A DNA stretch of 64,000 nucleotides, taken from Erodium maritimum. Lineage: Eukaryota; Streptophyta; Magnoliopsida; Geraniales; Geraniaceae. Below are positions 33,175 to 45,581 of the stretch, in pieces (within the stretch, counting starts at the first letter, position 1; each line of letters opens with the position of its first letter). The translations under genes and the position numbers were made by a program. The DNA is taken from the NCBI GenBank assembly GCA_963921825.1, contig OY997596.1:8747001-8811000 (forward strand), read 5' to 3'. The notes below the pieces were generated by a model, which made no database searches, was not told the DNA's origin, and saw nothing but the letters and a program-made list of their open reading frames with translations.

Positions 33175-36100
33175 CTTCAGGGCAGTTCTGCCCTTCTTCA
33201 ACCTCAAGCTCCTTTTCTCCGAAAATCCACAACCAAACTCCAATTTTAGCCCTTTCCAGCTCCCAAAACAATCAAATACCTTCAAAACTCCTCTACCCAT
33301 GGTAGGAATCAACAAATAAACAAGTTTCCAAGGATTCTCCAAATCACAATCAAATCAAACACTCCAAAAGTTCATCCAAAGTCACCCAACAACAACACAC
33401 TCAAATGGGTTCATCAAAGCTTCAACAAGAGCACAATCCAAACCTTCTACTTCACTACTTCTTCTCTAAATAACCAATACAAAGCTAGTTTATCAACTTC
33501 AAGCCAAAAACCCATAAAACCCAAGGAATGAGAGTAGATGAAATGGAGAGTTGTGAGTATCCATACCTCTAGGAGAATGAGTTGATGAAGATCAAGGTAT
33601 TTTGGAGAGGATTTGGGTAGAGATTGATACAAAAGGTCTCTCTTTTCTCTTGCTTTCTCTTCAAGACACCATGGAAGCTCCAAGCTCTCCCTCCTCTCTC
33701 AATTTTCGGCTGCCACTAGAGAAATGAGCTGAATTTGTGTCATCTAATGCCATAAAAAGACCTAGAGGTGAAAAAGACCAAAAACACTTTAGTTCTTATC
33801 CCTTTTATGGACAACTAGTAAGGGTAGAGATGACATTTGAGCCTCTTTCCTCTCCTCCAAGCCATTAGTGACACTTGGCATAGTGGGGACCACTCTCTTC
33901 CATTTAAAAATCCAGCAATCCAAATTAAATGTAATTACTCGATAAAAAGGCTCGGTTTCGACCAAATTTGACTTCCTTCGATATTATACTCAAATGAATG
34001 GAAACGGCCCAATTAAGCCAACCGTTATGACAGCTAAGCTTTTTGGGCCCCGGAAAAGTCCTGAGTGACCTCCTGAGTCCATAGTTGACTTTTCCGGCAG
34101 AAAGTCAAACTTGTCTTAAAAGTCACCGGTTCGACCGGGATCGACTGGGAGCGGTTCTTACACCCATCGTGTAAGTTGGCAACGCCTGTATCACTGCTTT
34201 TAAAAGCACTTCTTTGCCAGCCTTACTCAGGTATAACTCATCTCATCCCTGTAATCTTTTGACAATACGATCTTTGATGTAACACAGGCTCTTGTATCTG
34301 CTCCTCTGCATAACTGCCGGTACTCCCAAATAAATTCCCGGATCAGTTGCTTCCTGCATTCCCAGTATGTTCAACACGGTCTCTCTGACTTCCTCCCCCG
34401 TGTTCGGACTGAAGGATATCGAGGACTTTTCAAAATTGATTCTTTGACCGGACGCCTCTTCGTACTCCTTCAAGACTCTCTTCCATGCCTCCGCTCCCCT
34501 GCGAGATGCCTCAGAGAAAAGGAAACTATCATCAGCGAAAAACAAATAGGAAACTCTTGGAGCTCTCGCTGCCACTTGGATCCCTGAGATTCCCCCATTC
34601 TGTTCCACACTTGCAATGAACCGGGAGAGCCCTTCTGCACATATGATAAATAGGTATGGGGAGAGAGGGTCCCCTTGTCTGATTCCTCTTTCCGACCTCA
34701 ACGGTCCTACCCTTCTCCCTTCAGCTGCTACCCATAACTTCGCTGTTCTGACACATCTCATAATTAGCTCCACCCATTATATAGCAAACCCCAACTTCAG
34801 CAAGATCTTCTCTAGAAAATTCCATTCAACCCTGTCATAGGCTTTGCTCATGTCCACTTTCATGGCCATTTCCCCCTGTTGCCCCTGCCGTTTGGATTTA
34901 AGATGATGCGGTATTTCCCCAAACAGAAGTATATTATCAGTAATGAGCATTCCTTTAAGGAACGCACTATGGGACTCAGAGATAATACATGACAGTAAGC
35001 CTTTCATCCTGTTGATGATCACTTTCGTAATGAGCTTATATAGGACATTACATAAGGCGATTGGTCTGTAGTCACTAACCCGTTCCGGTCTGCTCACCTT
35101 GGGTATCAGAACCACGTTCGTGTCGTTCAGGCCTTCCGGTAGTTTGCCCGTTTGAAACACGTCCTGCACCATTCGAACTACATCCTCCTGGACCACCTCC
35201 CAATAAGTTTGATAGAAACCCGGGTTGAATCCGTCCGGTCCAGGCGCTTTAAGTGGTTCCATGCTGAACGCTGCCACCCGAACTTCATCCGGGCTAACCG
35301 GCCTTAGCAGCGCCGCGTTATCCTATGCGGTAATCAATGGCCCTATCAATTCGGTTACAGTGTCCATACCAGTTCCCTGAGAACGAAATAGATTGTTAAA
35401 ATATGTCTCCAAAACCGTTCCCAGGCCGGTCTGCCACGTCCTCTCCACTCCCGCCTCATCTTTTAACCTTCTTATTCTGTTCCGCCTCTCCTTGTCTTTT
35501 CCTTCCTGTGGAAATATTTTGTATTCACGTCTCCGTGCTTCAGCCAGAACTGTTTGGCTCTCTGCTTCCACCTCAGGTTCTTCATACACAGTAACTCGTT
35601 CATGTGTCTACGAGTTGCTGTAATTTCCTCTCCTACATGCGCTCCCCCCCCCCTCTTCAATAAAACGTTCATGCGCCTATGACAATCTCTTATTTGATTG
35701 TCCAATTCTGCATATTGTGTCCGGGCCCACTTGCTTAAGTCTCGAGCCATTCTCTCTCCTCTTTCTGCAATTGGAGCCCTCGAGTGTCTTAACCAACTTT
35801 CTCGAATCACTTGTCCACAACGATCATCTCTGGTCCAACTCTGATCGAATTTAAACTGCCACCCCCTTTGTTCCTCCCTCTCCAATCCTGCCGTGAGAAT
35901 GATCGGAACGTGGTCCGACGACGACAGGCCCCCGTGGGTCAGTATGGTATCCGGGAACCTACTTTCCCATTGCCGGTTAACCACGGCCCTATCATGTTGT
36001 ATCTCCATTCCGCTGCTCGCGTTTCTCCCCTTCTCCCACGTATACCGGTGTCCATGTATCTCCACATCCCTTAATTGGCAGTCCTCCAACGCTTCGCGAA

Positions 36101-36577
36101 AGCCAGTCAATAGGTTCTGTGGATATGGATTTGCACCTTTGACGTCCTCGTTACTGATAACATTATTGAAATCACCAAACATCATCCACGGGACGTCCTC
36201 CCCGGTATCCAGACTCCTTATCAGTGCCCAGGTAATATACCTCTTCTCCCTTTTTGGTTCTCCGTAAATACCAGTAATCCGAACCACTTCCCCTCCGTCC
36301 ATCTCAAATTGCATGTCAATATGATTATTTTAGAACATTTTCAGGTTCCCATCCTTCTCATTTTTCCATAACATAGTTATTCCTCCACTAGCTCCCCTAC
36401 TATTCACCGAAAAACAGCCTTCCATCCCCAAACTTCTCTTCAGCACCTCGATAGTGTTTCTTGCACACTTGGTTTTACACAAAAATAGAACATTGGGTTT
36501 CTTTCGAGCTACAAACTCTATTAGGAACTGTGGTGCCCAAGGGTTCCCAAGCGCTCGGCAGTTCCAAGCTATCGCAT

Positions 36578-37680
36578 TCATTGGGCTTGGCGGGACTGCT
36601 TCGCAGCCCTCGCCATGAACTCCGTCTCATCCTCCCCTAAGTTAGGAACAACTGTTCCAGGCTCTAGGTTTAGATCAACGTACTCCGCCCCATCTTTCCG
36701 CTTCCCCAGCACGCTAGCTACCACCACTTCCTCCTTTAAGCTTCCTTTCTCCGCACGATCCCGTCGCACAAATTTTCCTTTCTTTGGTTTGGGATCCCTT
36801 CTCTCTTCCACCTCCATGTGGACTGTCATCGGCTCTGTGATTGCCCCTTTCTCGCCCCCAGCTAAAGCACTTTTTATCGTGTCCATAATTCTTCTCACAG
36901 CAACCTCTTTCTCCCTCCTCGCCCCATCCACCATCACTGTTCCATCCCCGTCCCCATGTACGGACACTCTCACTTCTCTGGGTGCTGCTACCTTTTCTAT
37001 ACGTAGCTCACTCGTTCCCCCGCCCATGGCCTGTTTGACTATGGCCCCTTTCTCCTTCCCGCCAACTTCCATCACCCCGTCTTTCCTCCCCACTGCTACT
37101 TCCATCAGCACTGAGCTTCCCTTTGCCTCCTTATTCTCCTTCCCAGCATTAGCAGTCCGACCTCCTCCCCCATTCCTCATGCCTCCCATAAATCCCGGCG
37201 GTTCCACTTTCATATGAGAGCCATACCGGCCCTTTTATTTTCTCCCGTTCACTTCCTTCCTCCCACTCTTTCTCCGTGTGCCCTAAGCGTCCACAAGTGT
37301 AACAAAATTCAGGCAGCCTCTCATACTGCAACCTCACAATAGTTGGTTCAGCGTTCCAACCCAGCGTTATGGTTACCATGTTCTTCAGTGGCTTATCAAG
37401 TAGCCATCGCACCCTTATTCGAAGATAGTCCTCCGTTGCTCGGCCTTCTTCATCGCAGTCCACTTCAATAAACTGACTCAATTTATCGCCAATCACTTTA
37501 CCCACTATTTCCGCTGCGATAAGTGCTTTACTAGGCAAATTTGACGCATGAATCCAAATGGAAGTATAATCAAATCTTACCTCCGTTGCCTTGCGCTCCG
37601 TAGAGAATTTTTCCATAGCCACTAACGCCTTATTGAACTGCCATGGCTCCATCTCCACCACCCTATTCCTATCCCTCTCC
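36578..37680 (-). pseudogene. LINE ORF1 (DUF4283-like plus CCHC knuckle)
   Basis: Text from VEMEPWQFNKALVAMEKF near 37,655 through VRFDYTSIWIHASNLPSKAL and LGWNAEPTIVRLQYERLPEF is the DUF4283-type domain of plant LINE ORF1. It is followed by a zinc knuckle CYTCGRLGHTEKEW, in which the last cysteine of CX2CX4HX4C is tryptophan. A frame change near 37,200 leads into the second half (MKVEPPGFMGGMRNG...), a charged low-complexity tail ending FMARAAKQSRQAQ. ORF1 proteins coat the LINE RNA. The stop TGA overlaps the ORF2 start as ATGA (36,578-36,581). The missing upstream part of DUF4283 suggests 5' truncation of the whole LINE. Confidence 0.75.
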
Positions 37681-37690
37681 TATTCGAAAA

Positions 37691-37939
37691 AGAAACCCGT
37701 AAGTGGAGTGTAATGTGTGAATTTATTATTGGATCTTTACAATTATTATTAATCAAGATTATGACATTAGGCACTTGACGTGATTGTGTCGGTCTGATTC
37801 ATTTTATTTTTAGATCATTCTGAAATACTTACCAACTGTTACAATATGAAGAGACGTACCTATCATGAAGAGCCACAAATTCCATTTGTATATAACATGC
37901 ATTTTGTTCAGAGTAGTTCATTTATTTTTGTAAATCCAT
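37691..37939. other. No gene recognised
   Basis: About 250 bp of AT-rich flank between the LINE start and copia-2. It ends in ATAAG, the left copy of the copia-2 target duplication. Confidence 0.5.
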
Positions 37940-38584
37940 ATAAGTGTCGTAAAACACGTGTCTCATAATGTGTCCACCACTTTTCACCTTTGATACACAT
38001 GGCTAATCATAAGATGACTAAGCCATATAAGTATAGGCTATATATACATCATTTTGTTCAGGTAAAAGATATAGTTACAGAAACACAGAAATACAAAAAG
38101 AGAGTGAATTCAGTTTGGTTCAATAAGTTTGGTTCGATCATTCAGTTTCAGTTCTGATCGTTTGAGAAATAATCACAACACGTTATCAGCACGACTCTGC
38201 TCCGTTGTAATCGTTAAATTTTCTCAAATCGTTATTCAGTACGAACGCTCTGTTCTACTGCTCAGGTATCAGATATTCAAATTATCGTTAATTTATTGAT
38301 ATCTGATTCATGCTCATTTATATAAGTTTATTTACGGTTTTTCCGATAAGTATGCTCTGTGACTGTCAATGTATATTGGATCTTTCACATCAGAAATTTG
38401 ATATTTACCGTATTCTTGTATTTTATCGTTAATACCTGAATTTAAAAATTCGTTAAAACCGAAACGTTTGGACCGGAAGTTCCAAATACATTATACTAGC
38501 GACCCGATATGTATTGGACCAGAAGTTCCAAAATAAAAACGACCTGAAGTCGAGAATGATCCTGACATACAATTATTTTGATCA

Positions 38585-39625
38585 ATGTTCAGGATGGATA
38601 ACTTGGCAAAGCTTAATTATGCTCCCCTTAGACTAGACGGGAAAAACTATTATGAATGGGCGCTAGACACGACTCTCCACTTGAGATCTCAGAATCTTGG
38701 AGACGTCATAAAAGAGGGGAATAACGAGTCAGTCAAAAACAAAGCCATGGCCACAATATTAATCCGTCATCACATGCATAGAGACCTACGACTTGAGTAT
38801 ATAATTGACGAAGACCCTCTTAGTTTATGGGTTCAGCTCAAGGAGAGGTTTGAGCATATGAAAGTAATAGCTCTCCCTCGTGCCCAATATGACTGGTCTA
38901 ACTTCCGGTTCCAGGACTTTAAGTTTATAATTGAGTACAATTCGGCTATGTTTAAAATTGTTTCCAAGCTTCGCAGTTGTGGTGAGAAAATAACTGACGA
39001 ATCTATGCTTGAGAAAACATTCTCCACGTTCCATCCCTCGAATATGCTCCTGCAGCAGCAATATCTAGAAAAAGAGTTTAAGAAATTTACAGATCTGATT
39101 GCTTGTTTGCTCGTTGCAGAGCAAAACAGTGAATTATTAATGAAGAACCATCAAACTCGCCATGTAGGCAGTGCTCCATTCCATGAAGCGAATGTGACAG
39201 GATATGATGGTACCTCTGGACCCAGACGAGGCCGAGGACCCTTTAGATGTCGAGGTCGAGGTCGTGGACGTGGTCGCAGTCAGGGATATGGGCATAATAA
39301 TTTACAACCTTATAAAAGAGATGATAGGGTGTACCACAAGAAGTGGACCCGATATGAGAAAGGAAAAGGCCCACATAACCCGACTCCCAGAAATGCCGAA
39401 AACATATGTTACCGTTGTGGAGGGACTGATCATTGGTCACGTGTATGTCGTGTGCCAAACCACTTGGTAAAGTTATACCAAGAGTCAATCAAGGGAAAAG
39501 AGAAGGTCGTTGAGACAAATTTCATTGATCACATGAACCTTGAAGATGCTCCGATCAAGCTTACAATCTCCGACTTCTTTAAAGATGATGACGGAAATGT
39601 GGACCGTGATGAAAATGTGGATTGA
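38585..39625 (+). CDS. copia-2 gag (fossil part)
   Basis: An open stretch of 346 codons. It starts with MDNLAKLNYAPLRLDGKNYY (second methionine), continues EWALDTTLHL, WVQLKERFEHMKVIALPRAQ, LEKTFSTFHPSNMLLQQQYL and LIACLLVAEQNSELLMKNHQ, then an Arg/Gly-rich linker (RGRGRGRGRSQG). A zinc knuckle CYRCGGTDHWSRVC and a tail with ETNFIDHMNLEDAPIKLTIS complete it. This full set is the usual gag of this copia group, so this part looks whole. Gag forms the particle in active relatives. Confidence 0.88.
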   Translation: MFRMDNLAKLNYAPLRLDGKNYYEWALDTTLHLRSQNLGDVIKEGNNESVKNKAMATILIRHHMHRDLRLEYIIDEDPLSLWVQLKERFEHMKVIALPRAQYDWSNFRFQDFKFIIEYNSAMFKIVSKLRSCGEKITDESMLEKTFSTFHPSNMLLQQQYLEKEFKKFTDLIACLLVAEQNSELLMKNHQTRHVGSAPFHEANVTGYDGTSGPRRGRGPFRCRGRGRGRGRSQGYGHNNLQPYKRDDRVYHKKWTRYEKGKGPHNPTPRNAENICYRCGGTDHWSRVCRVPNHLVKLYQESIKGKEKVVETNFIDHMNLEDAPIKLTISDFFKDDDGNVDRDENVD

Positions 39626-39886
39626 ACTTGTGTCATTATGTATTCCCATACTTTTAATCAATGTGAAATATATATATATAATGTTTTTGTAATCATTTCC
39701 TAAGTTTATAAACTAATATAATCCTTTTTTATGAAAGGATATGGATCCCAACTATGAGTCACGTAGTTGCAGAAATGATGGCGACTTATGTATTGTTGAT
39801 TGCGCGTCGACGCACACAATCTGAAGAGATAACAAATATTTCTCTTATCTAATCTTGGTTGAAGCAAATGTTAGGACAATTACGGG

Positions 39887-42420
39887 TGTAAGACCCGCTT
39901 CCGGTCGAACCGATGACTCAAGAAGTCACTCGGGACTTTTCCGGAACCCAAACGAATTAGCCATCATCACGGTTGGCTTCAGGGGAGAAATCCCTTTCGT
40001 TTGAGTATAATATGGGAGAAAGTCAATTTTGGTCAAAACGAGACTTTTTATCGACTAAAAGCATTATTTTATTGTGCTGGAATTTAATTCGGGAAAAAGT
40101 AAATAACCTTTGGACACTTGTCTCCTTTTGGTTGAAAGAGAGAAAAAGGGATAGTCATAGACCCTTTTACCCTCCCAAAAGCTACTACAAGGAATTCTAG
40201 CTCAAGGGCTTTTTGGACATTGCTACATCTAGGTATTATATGAGATTGGAATAGCAAATTCAACTCATTTTTGTTGGTGTAGCCGAATTCTAGAGGAGGA
40301 GCAAGGGAGAAGAGCTCCCATGGAGGTTTGAAGGAAAATCAAGGAAGAAGAGGCCACTTGAAGTCTTCTTCTAGCCATCCCTCCTCAAGACCACTACCAT
40401 CTTCTTCATCTCAACATTCTAGAGGTAATGGAACTCTCTAATCCTCATTTCTCTTCATCTCTTTTCATGGGTTTTGGGTGAAAATTGCTAGATGTTGTTG
40501 GGTTTGAGTAGAAATGGTGGGAGATGTTGTTGATGAGAAGCTTTGTTGGTTTTTGTTGAGAAATCATTGGTTTGTTGGAGATTTTGAGTTGGGTTTGATT
40601 TGATGAATCATTGGAAACTTGTTTGTGTGTTGATTCCTAACATGGGTAGAGGAGTATTGAAGGATTTGGACTGTTTTGGGAGTTGGAAGGGGTAAAATTC
40701 TGGGTTTGAAGGTGGTTTTTCGGAGAAAATGAGCTGGAGGTTGAAGAAGGGCGAAACTGCTCTGGTGCGCCACGGATCCGTGACGGATCCCGTGACGGGC
40801 GACGTCACGGCTCCGTGAGGGAGTCCGTGACGGCACTCGTCACGGCTCCGTGACGGTAACCGTGAGGGTTAACGTCACGGATCCGTGACCAGGTCCGTGG
40901 CAGACCAGGGTGGGGGTTTCTTGAGGGTTTCTTGAGGGTTTTGCATCTTGGTTTTGAGCTGAACTTTGGAAGGGTTTTGGGAGTCTTTCTTGCTGTTTAA
41001 GTGGAGCCTAATTAGCGTTTCTTTGTGTCCAAGACTTTGGGGATCGAGCTAGAGGAGCAAGGATCACGCCGGGACCCGAGTGAAGAGCGAAGTGGTGACC
41101 ACCGGGCTTCATCAAAGTGTTGAGAGGAGGACCTTGAGGTAGGGAAAGCCTTAACCTCTCGTTTATGATGTTTAGTATGCATGTTAGGTTAATAAAATTG
41201 GAAAGGTCCTAGAAATGCCTATAGGACGCGAATAACTAGCATAATCGTCTTTCAATTTCTAATAATCGGAAGTGTCTAGTGGTGACCGATTAGGATGCCA
41301 ATCACTAGTGTAACTCGCTTTCAATACTTGGGAATTGCTTGTCTGGTAGAGGAGCCTTGGCAAAGCCCTCGGATTAGTTGCGTGTTAGGATCACATGCTT
41401 GGTTGTTGGTTGCTTAGTGGATAGGCTAAAGAGTCTAACGGAACTAGTTGAATTGCATGTGTGAATGCTCCTTTGAAGGTTTTTTATGATTAGTTGATTA
41501 CACTCGTACTTGCTCGTTGATTGTATTCGAATGATTACTTGTTTTACTTGAATGATTGTTTGGAGCATCGAGTATGACTGGTTGTACCGAGCGGTGCAAT
41601 CAGGTGATCGATGCTCCGGTGGTTCGAAACTGGTAAGTGAACGGTAAGTTGGGATTGTGTGATTGGTGTGCTATGATTACGTGATTCGTGTACTGCGTGT
41701 TGTGGTGTATTGGTGATGTGTGAGCTATGTGTGGAAATGAATTGGTGGTTGTTGAGATTGGATTATTTCGTGTTTCGGTTGAGTGCGTTATTCAATTATT
41801 AACTGCTTATTATTGAATTGTCCAAGTGTATGCTCCCTATGGGAGTAATACCTTGGTTCCCGAGGACATAAAATCCCTTGGAGACGTTTCTGAGAATCCC
41901 GATGATAAGCGCCCCGAAGGGTTGTTTCCGGTCGCCTCAATGTTATGCGTCTCCTCTGGATTTGAGGGAAAATCCGAGAGGACACATCATGTGGATCGGA
42001 GGGTGGAGACTTCATGTGCCACGGCATTGGCTGATTTATCGATTAAATGTGTTTGTTAAGATGTATTTGGTTGACTTTGTTGTTGATCTTATTGAGTTGA
42101 AGGTCCACCTTGTTATGTGTTTTCCCTACTGAGCGCAAGCTCACCCCTACGAGTTTATTGTTGTGTTTACAGGCTTGATAGAGGAGTAGAGGCTCGGCAG
42201 CTTCTCGGTGTGGGTGTCCTTAGAGACTTCGATTTTATCTTTATTTCTGTTGAACCAGATTTTGTGGAGATATATTATTACACCCCTGGAGGGTTATTCA
42301 TGTTTTAAACTAGATCATGTGGATTGGAGTTTTTCTATTGGAGGTTTTCAGGATTTAAATGTTGTTTTAATACTTTATTGTCATTTATTACTAGTCATGC
42401 CTCAGGTCCGGGCGAGAACC
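39887..42420 (+). mobile_element. Ty3/gypsy solo LTR nested in copia-2, 3' terminus incomplete
   Basis: It begins TGTAAGACCCGCTTCCGG, as in the LTR at 31,069-34,162 read on its own strand. It aligns closely with 58,640-60,129 from CGAGCTAGAGGAGCAAGG (41,047) onward. It runs to GGTCCGGGCGAGAACC, which lies just inside the expected LTR end, so no clean target duplication can be read. It contains a TCACGG..CCGTGA cluster at 40,770-40,900. Same clan as the other gypsy LTRs here; it is the shortest at about 2.5 kb. Confidence 0.85.
40770..40900. repeat. TCACGG..CCGTGA palindrome cluster in the copia-2 nested LTR
   Basis: Words CACGGATCCGTGACGG, GTCACGGCTCCGTGAGGG, GTCACGGCTCCGTGACGG and GTCACGGATCCGTGACC follow each other with short spacers. 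It is in the same relative place in the LTR as the cluster at 33,007-33,174, so it was inherited within the gypsy clan. Confidence 0.9.
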
Positions 42421-45400
42421 GTTGAAACCTACGCAACAATGAACCAGAAGTTCATTAACCCAAATGCTTTTATGCTTTGGCACAATCGTCTTGGTCATCC
42501 GGGATCGACCATGATGCGTAGGATTGTTGAAAACTCATGTGGGCATTCATTAGAGGACCAGAAGATCCTAATGTCCAATGAGATATCATGTACATCTTGT
42601 TCACAAGGAAAATTAGTGGTCCGACCTTCTCTAACCAAGATTAACATTGAAATGTCATCTTTCCTGGAAAGGATTCAGGGAGATATATGTGGCCCTATAC
42701 ATCCAACTAGTGGACCATTTAGTTATTTCATAGTCCTGATAGACGCATCCAGTTGATGGTCTCATATTTTCTTGTTGTCAACGCTAAATGTTGCGTTCGC
42801 TAAATTGCTGGCCCAAATCATTATGATGACGGCACATTTCCCTGATCATCCCATTAAGTCGATTCGTCTTTATAATGCTGGTGAGTTCACATCAAGAGCA
42901 TTTGATGATTATTGCATGTCTTTAGGGATTGATATTGAACATCTCGTTGCACATATCCATACCCAAAATGGGTTAGCAGAATCGTTTATCAAACGTATAC
43001 AGGTAATTGCACGTACATTATTAATGCAATCACAATTACCTATTTCTGCTTGGGGACATGCTGTATTACATGCTGCATCTTTAATTCGTATAAGACCAAG
43101 TTCTTATCATCAATATTCTCCTGTACAACTTGTGTGTGGGAACCAACCTAATATATCCCATTTGCGAACCTTTGGTTGCGCAGTGCAAGTGCCGATCGCA
43201 CTTACTCAACGCACAAAAATGGGACCCCAACGTCGGTTGGGGATATATGTTGGTTTGGATTCACCGTCCATTATAAGGTATCTTGAACCTCGGACGGGTG
43301 ATTTGTTTACTGCAAGATTTGCAGATTGTCATTTTGATGAGACAACATTTCCACCTCTAGGTGAGAAAGATAAGCCTCCTGAAGTAAGGCTTGAACTCTC
43401 TTATAAGCCTCTTGAAGTTGGGCATGAACTTTCATGGAAAGTGAGCTCGTTGTCTCATTTAGACCCACGCACGTCACAATGTGAAATAGAAGTATAGAGA
43501 ATAATTCATTTGCAAAATGTTTCAAATCAAATGCCTGATGCATTTGCAGACACGTCAAAGATGACAAGGTCTTATATAGATGCAATCAATGAACCATCTA
43601 GAATTAAGGTCACTGGCGATACTGCAAAAGCAGTTATCGATTCCTCTAGTGCACGCCTAAAGTGTGGGAGACCAGTTGGATCAAAAGACATTGTTCCCCG
43701 GAAGCGGAAATGTCAGACGAATGTAGGGGATAAGAAAGCGGTGGTTCCAGAAAACCAGTCAATTAAAAAGCCTCATTACCAGAAGTAGTTCCAGAAGAAC
43801 TACCAGAGTCGGTTCCAGAAGAACCAATCAATCGAGAAGTACCAATTGGTCCAGAAGTACCAGAAGACTCTAAGGCTCCTGAAGAGTTAAGAAATGAGAT
43901 AATTATTGTTGATGGAGTCTTTGCGTTCGCGGTGCCCAACGAGATCATAAATGAGTTTGATTTCGAGCCCCAGAGCATCGACGAATGCCGTCACAGGGAT
44001 GATTGGCGTATGTGGGAAGAAGCAATTCAGGCAGAATTGGCTTCATTGCCGAAACGCCAAGTTTTTGGGCCCGTTTCCAAGACACCAGAAGATGTCAACC
44101 CTATTGGTTACAGGTAGGTATTTGTAAGGAAACAAAATGAGAAAAATGAAGTCGCTCGATATAAGGCTAGACCTCTGGCCCAAGGATTCTCTCAACGACC
44201 AGGAGTCGATTTTGATGAGACATATTCCCCAATAATGGATATGATCACTTTCAGATATTTGATCAGCCTATCAGTCTCTAAAGGACTTGATATGTGCATG
44301 ATGGACGTTGTGATTGCTTACCTGTATGGTAATTAGGACACTGATATCTATATGAAACCCCCTGATGGGTTGAGATTGCCTGAAGCAATGATAGATATCT
44401 CCAGAGATATGTGTTCAATAAAATTACAGAAATCTTTGTATGGACTAAAGCAATCTAGTAGGATGTGGTACTATCGCCTTAGCGAATACCTTACCAAAGA
44501 AGGCTATAAGAATGATGTTATAAGTCCATGTGTGTTCATTAAGAAAACAACCTTCGGGTTTGTTATTATAGCAGTATACGTTGATGACATAAATTTGATT
44601 GGGACTCTAGAAGAGATCCTCAAAGCTTCAGATTATCTGAAACGAGAATTCGAAATGAAAGATTTGGGGAGAACTAGACACTGTCTCGGCCTGCAGCTCG
44701 AGCATCTGTTTGATGATATTTTGATCCATCAATCAGCATATGTTGAAAAGCTTTTGAAGCGTTTTAGTATGGATAAAGCTCACCCTCTCAGTACTCCAAT
44801 GGTCGTCCGTTCTTTAGATCCCAGAAGAGATCCATTTTGTCTCAATGAGGCAGATGAAGAGATACTTGGTCCTGAAGTACCATATCTCAATGCTATTGGG
44901 GGTTTGTTATATTTGGCACAATGTATGCGACCTGACATAGCGTTCGCAGTAAATGTACTTGCCAGGTTTGGTTCAGAACCCACTCGACGACATTGGAACG
45001 GTATAAAGCATGTACTTCGTTATCTGAGCGGGACTAGAGATTTGGGACTTATGTATTCTAAGTCCAGGGGGAGCGTCGGCCTGGTCGGATATACATATGC
45101 AGGCTATTTATCAGATCCTCACAAAGCTCCCTCCTAGACAGGATATGTTTTCACCTGCAGTGAAACAGCCATCTCCTGGCGCTCTACGAAGCAGACTTTG
45201 GTTGCGACATCCTCGAACCACTCGGAGATTGTGGCGCTACATGAAGCTAGCCGAGAATGTGTATTCCTGCGATCCGTTTTGAAGCATGTGTTATTCTCAA
45301 TCGGAATTCCTCCGCCAAGCTCTCCTTCCATTATATATGAAGACAATGCAGCATGTATAGCTCAAGTCAGAGGAGGCTATATCAAAGGAGACAGAATCAA

Positions 45401-45581
45401 GCACATCTCTCCGAAGTTCTTTTATACTCATGAGCTGCAGAAGAGTAATGAGATAGATGTCAAGCAGATTCGATCCTGCGAGAATCTTGCTGATTTATTC
45501 ACTAAAGTCTTGCTGACTTCTACCTTTGAGAAGCTAGTTCACAAGATTGGCATGCGTCGTCTAAGAAAGCAACCAAAGTAG
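42421..45581 (+). other. copia-2 integrase, reverse transcriptase and RNase H regions (fossil)
   Basis: Pre-integrase: FMLWHNRLGHPGSTMMRRI with a CTSCSQGK box. Integrase: IRLYNAGEFTSRAFDDYC, HTQNGLAESFIKRIQVIAR. Reverse transcriptase: LYGLKQSSRMWYYRLSEYLT and IAVYVDDINLIGT, then RHCLGLQLEHL. RNase H: IKHVLRYLSGTRDLGLMYS, IYEDNAACIAQVRGGYIKG and LADLFTKVLLTSTFEKLV. Domain order is that of Ty1/copia. It is much better preserved than in copia-1. Confidence 0.85.

Larger units (their letters stand above)
31069..34162 (-). mobile_element. Ty3/gypsy solo LTR, 3,094 bp, inside the LINE
   Basis: On the minus strand it begins TGTAAGAACCGCTCCCAG and ends CCGGATTTGGGGCGTGACA. A 5-bp duplication CCCAT flanks it (31,064-31,068 and 34,163-34,167), and the LINE reverse transcriptase text resumes cleanly on both sides. 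It belongs to the clan of the solo LTRs at 8,433 and 39,887 and of the LTR ending at 60,129; blocks near 31,640-31,830 and 32,640-32,860 align with them. It contains a 31-bp array, a poly-C run and a palindrome cluster, listed separately. The insertion is younger than the LINE. Confidence 0.9.
29449..36581 (-). pseudogene. LINE ORF2: endonuclease, reverse transcriptase, RNase H
   Basis: The ORF begins MNAIAWNCRALGNPWA (36,581), the start of an apurinic-like endonuclease; its other motifs are MMFGDFNNVIS and SSDHVPII (about 36,180 and 35,920). RT follows: PLKAPGPDGFNPGFYQ and RPIALCNVLYKLITKVI (about 35,060-35,250), RGIRQGDPLSPYLFIICAEG and YLFFADDSFLF (about 34,540-34,690), with the FADD catalytic box. 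After the solo LTR come YWWSHDNKTGKRIRWRKR, a zf-RVT-like part near 30,300, and RNase H (EVKVNLDGTLGGTGGGCGG; EADCLGVVQA; RREANGVAHCLAKNA) ending at 29,449. Breaks seen: a stop after KNEKDGNLKMF (36,330), frame changes near 35,500, 35,300, 34,775 and 30,600, a stop near 34,240, and the LTR insertion. Confidence 0.85.
29418..37690 (-). mobile_element. L1-type plant LINE with ORF1 and ORF2, split by a gypsy solo LTR
   Basis: The minus-strand LINE starts at about 37,690 and ends in poly-A (plus-strand T run 29,421-29,430) after GCAGTAATAAAGTACGTTC. Without the solo LTR (31,069-34,162) it is about 5.2 kb. Order: ORF1 (DUF4283-like, CCHC), endonuclease, reverse transcriptase, zf-RVT-like region, RNase H. 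This is the usual order of plant L1 elements, which reverse-transcribe their RNA at the nicked target. The ORF1 start is missing, so it is probably slightly 5'-truncated. I could not find a target-site duplication. About six frame changes or stops remain in ORF2. Confidence 0.85.

Noticed and set aside
32782-33342. Open frames over the palindrome cluster (for example 32,782-33,102)
   Set aside because: They are translations of the repeated TCACGG..CCGTGA words within an LTR; no domain and frames open on both strands.
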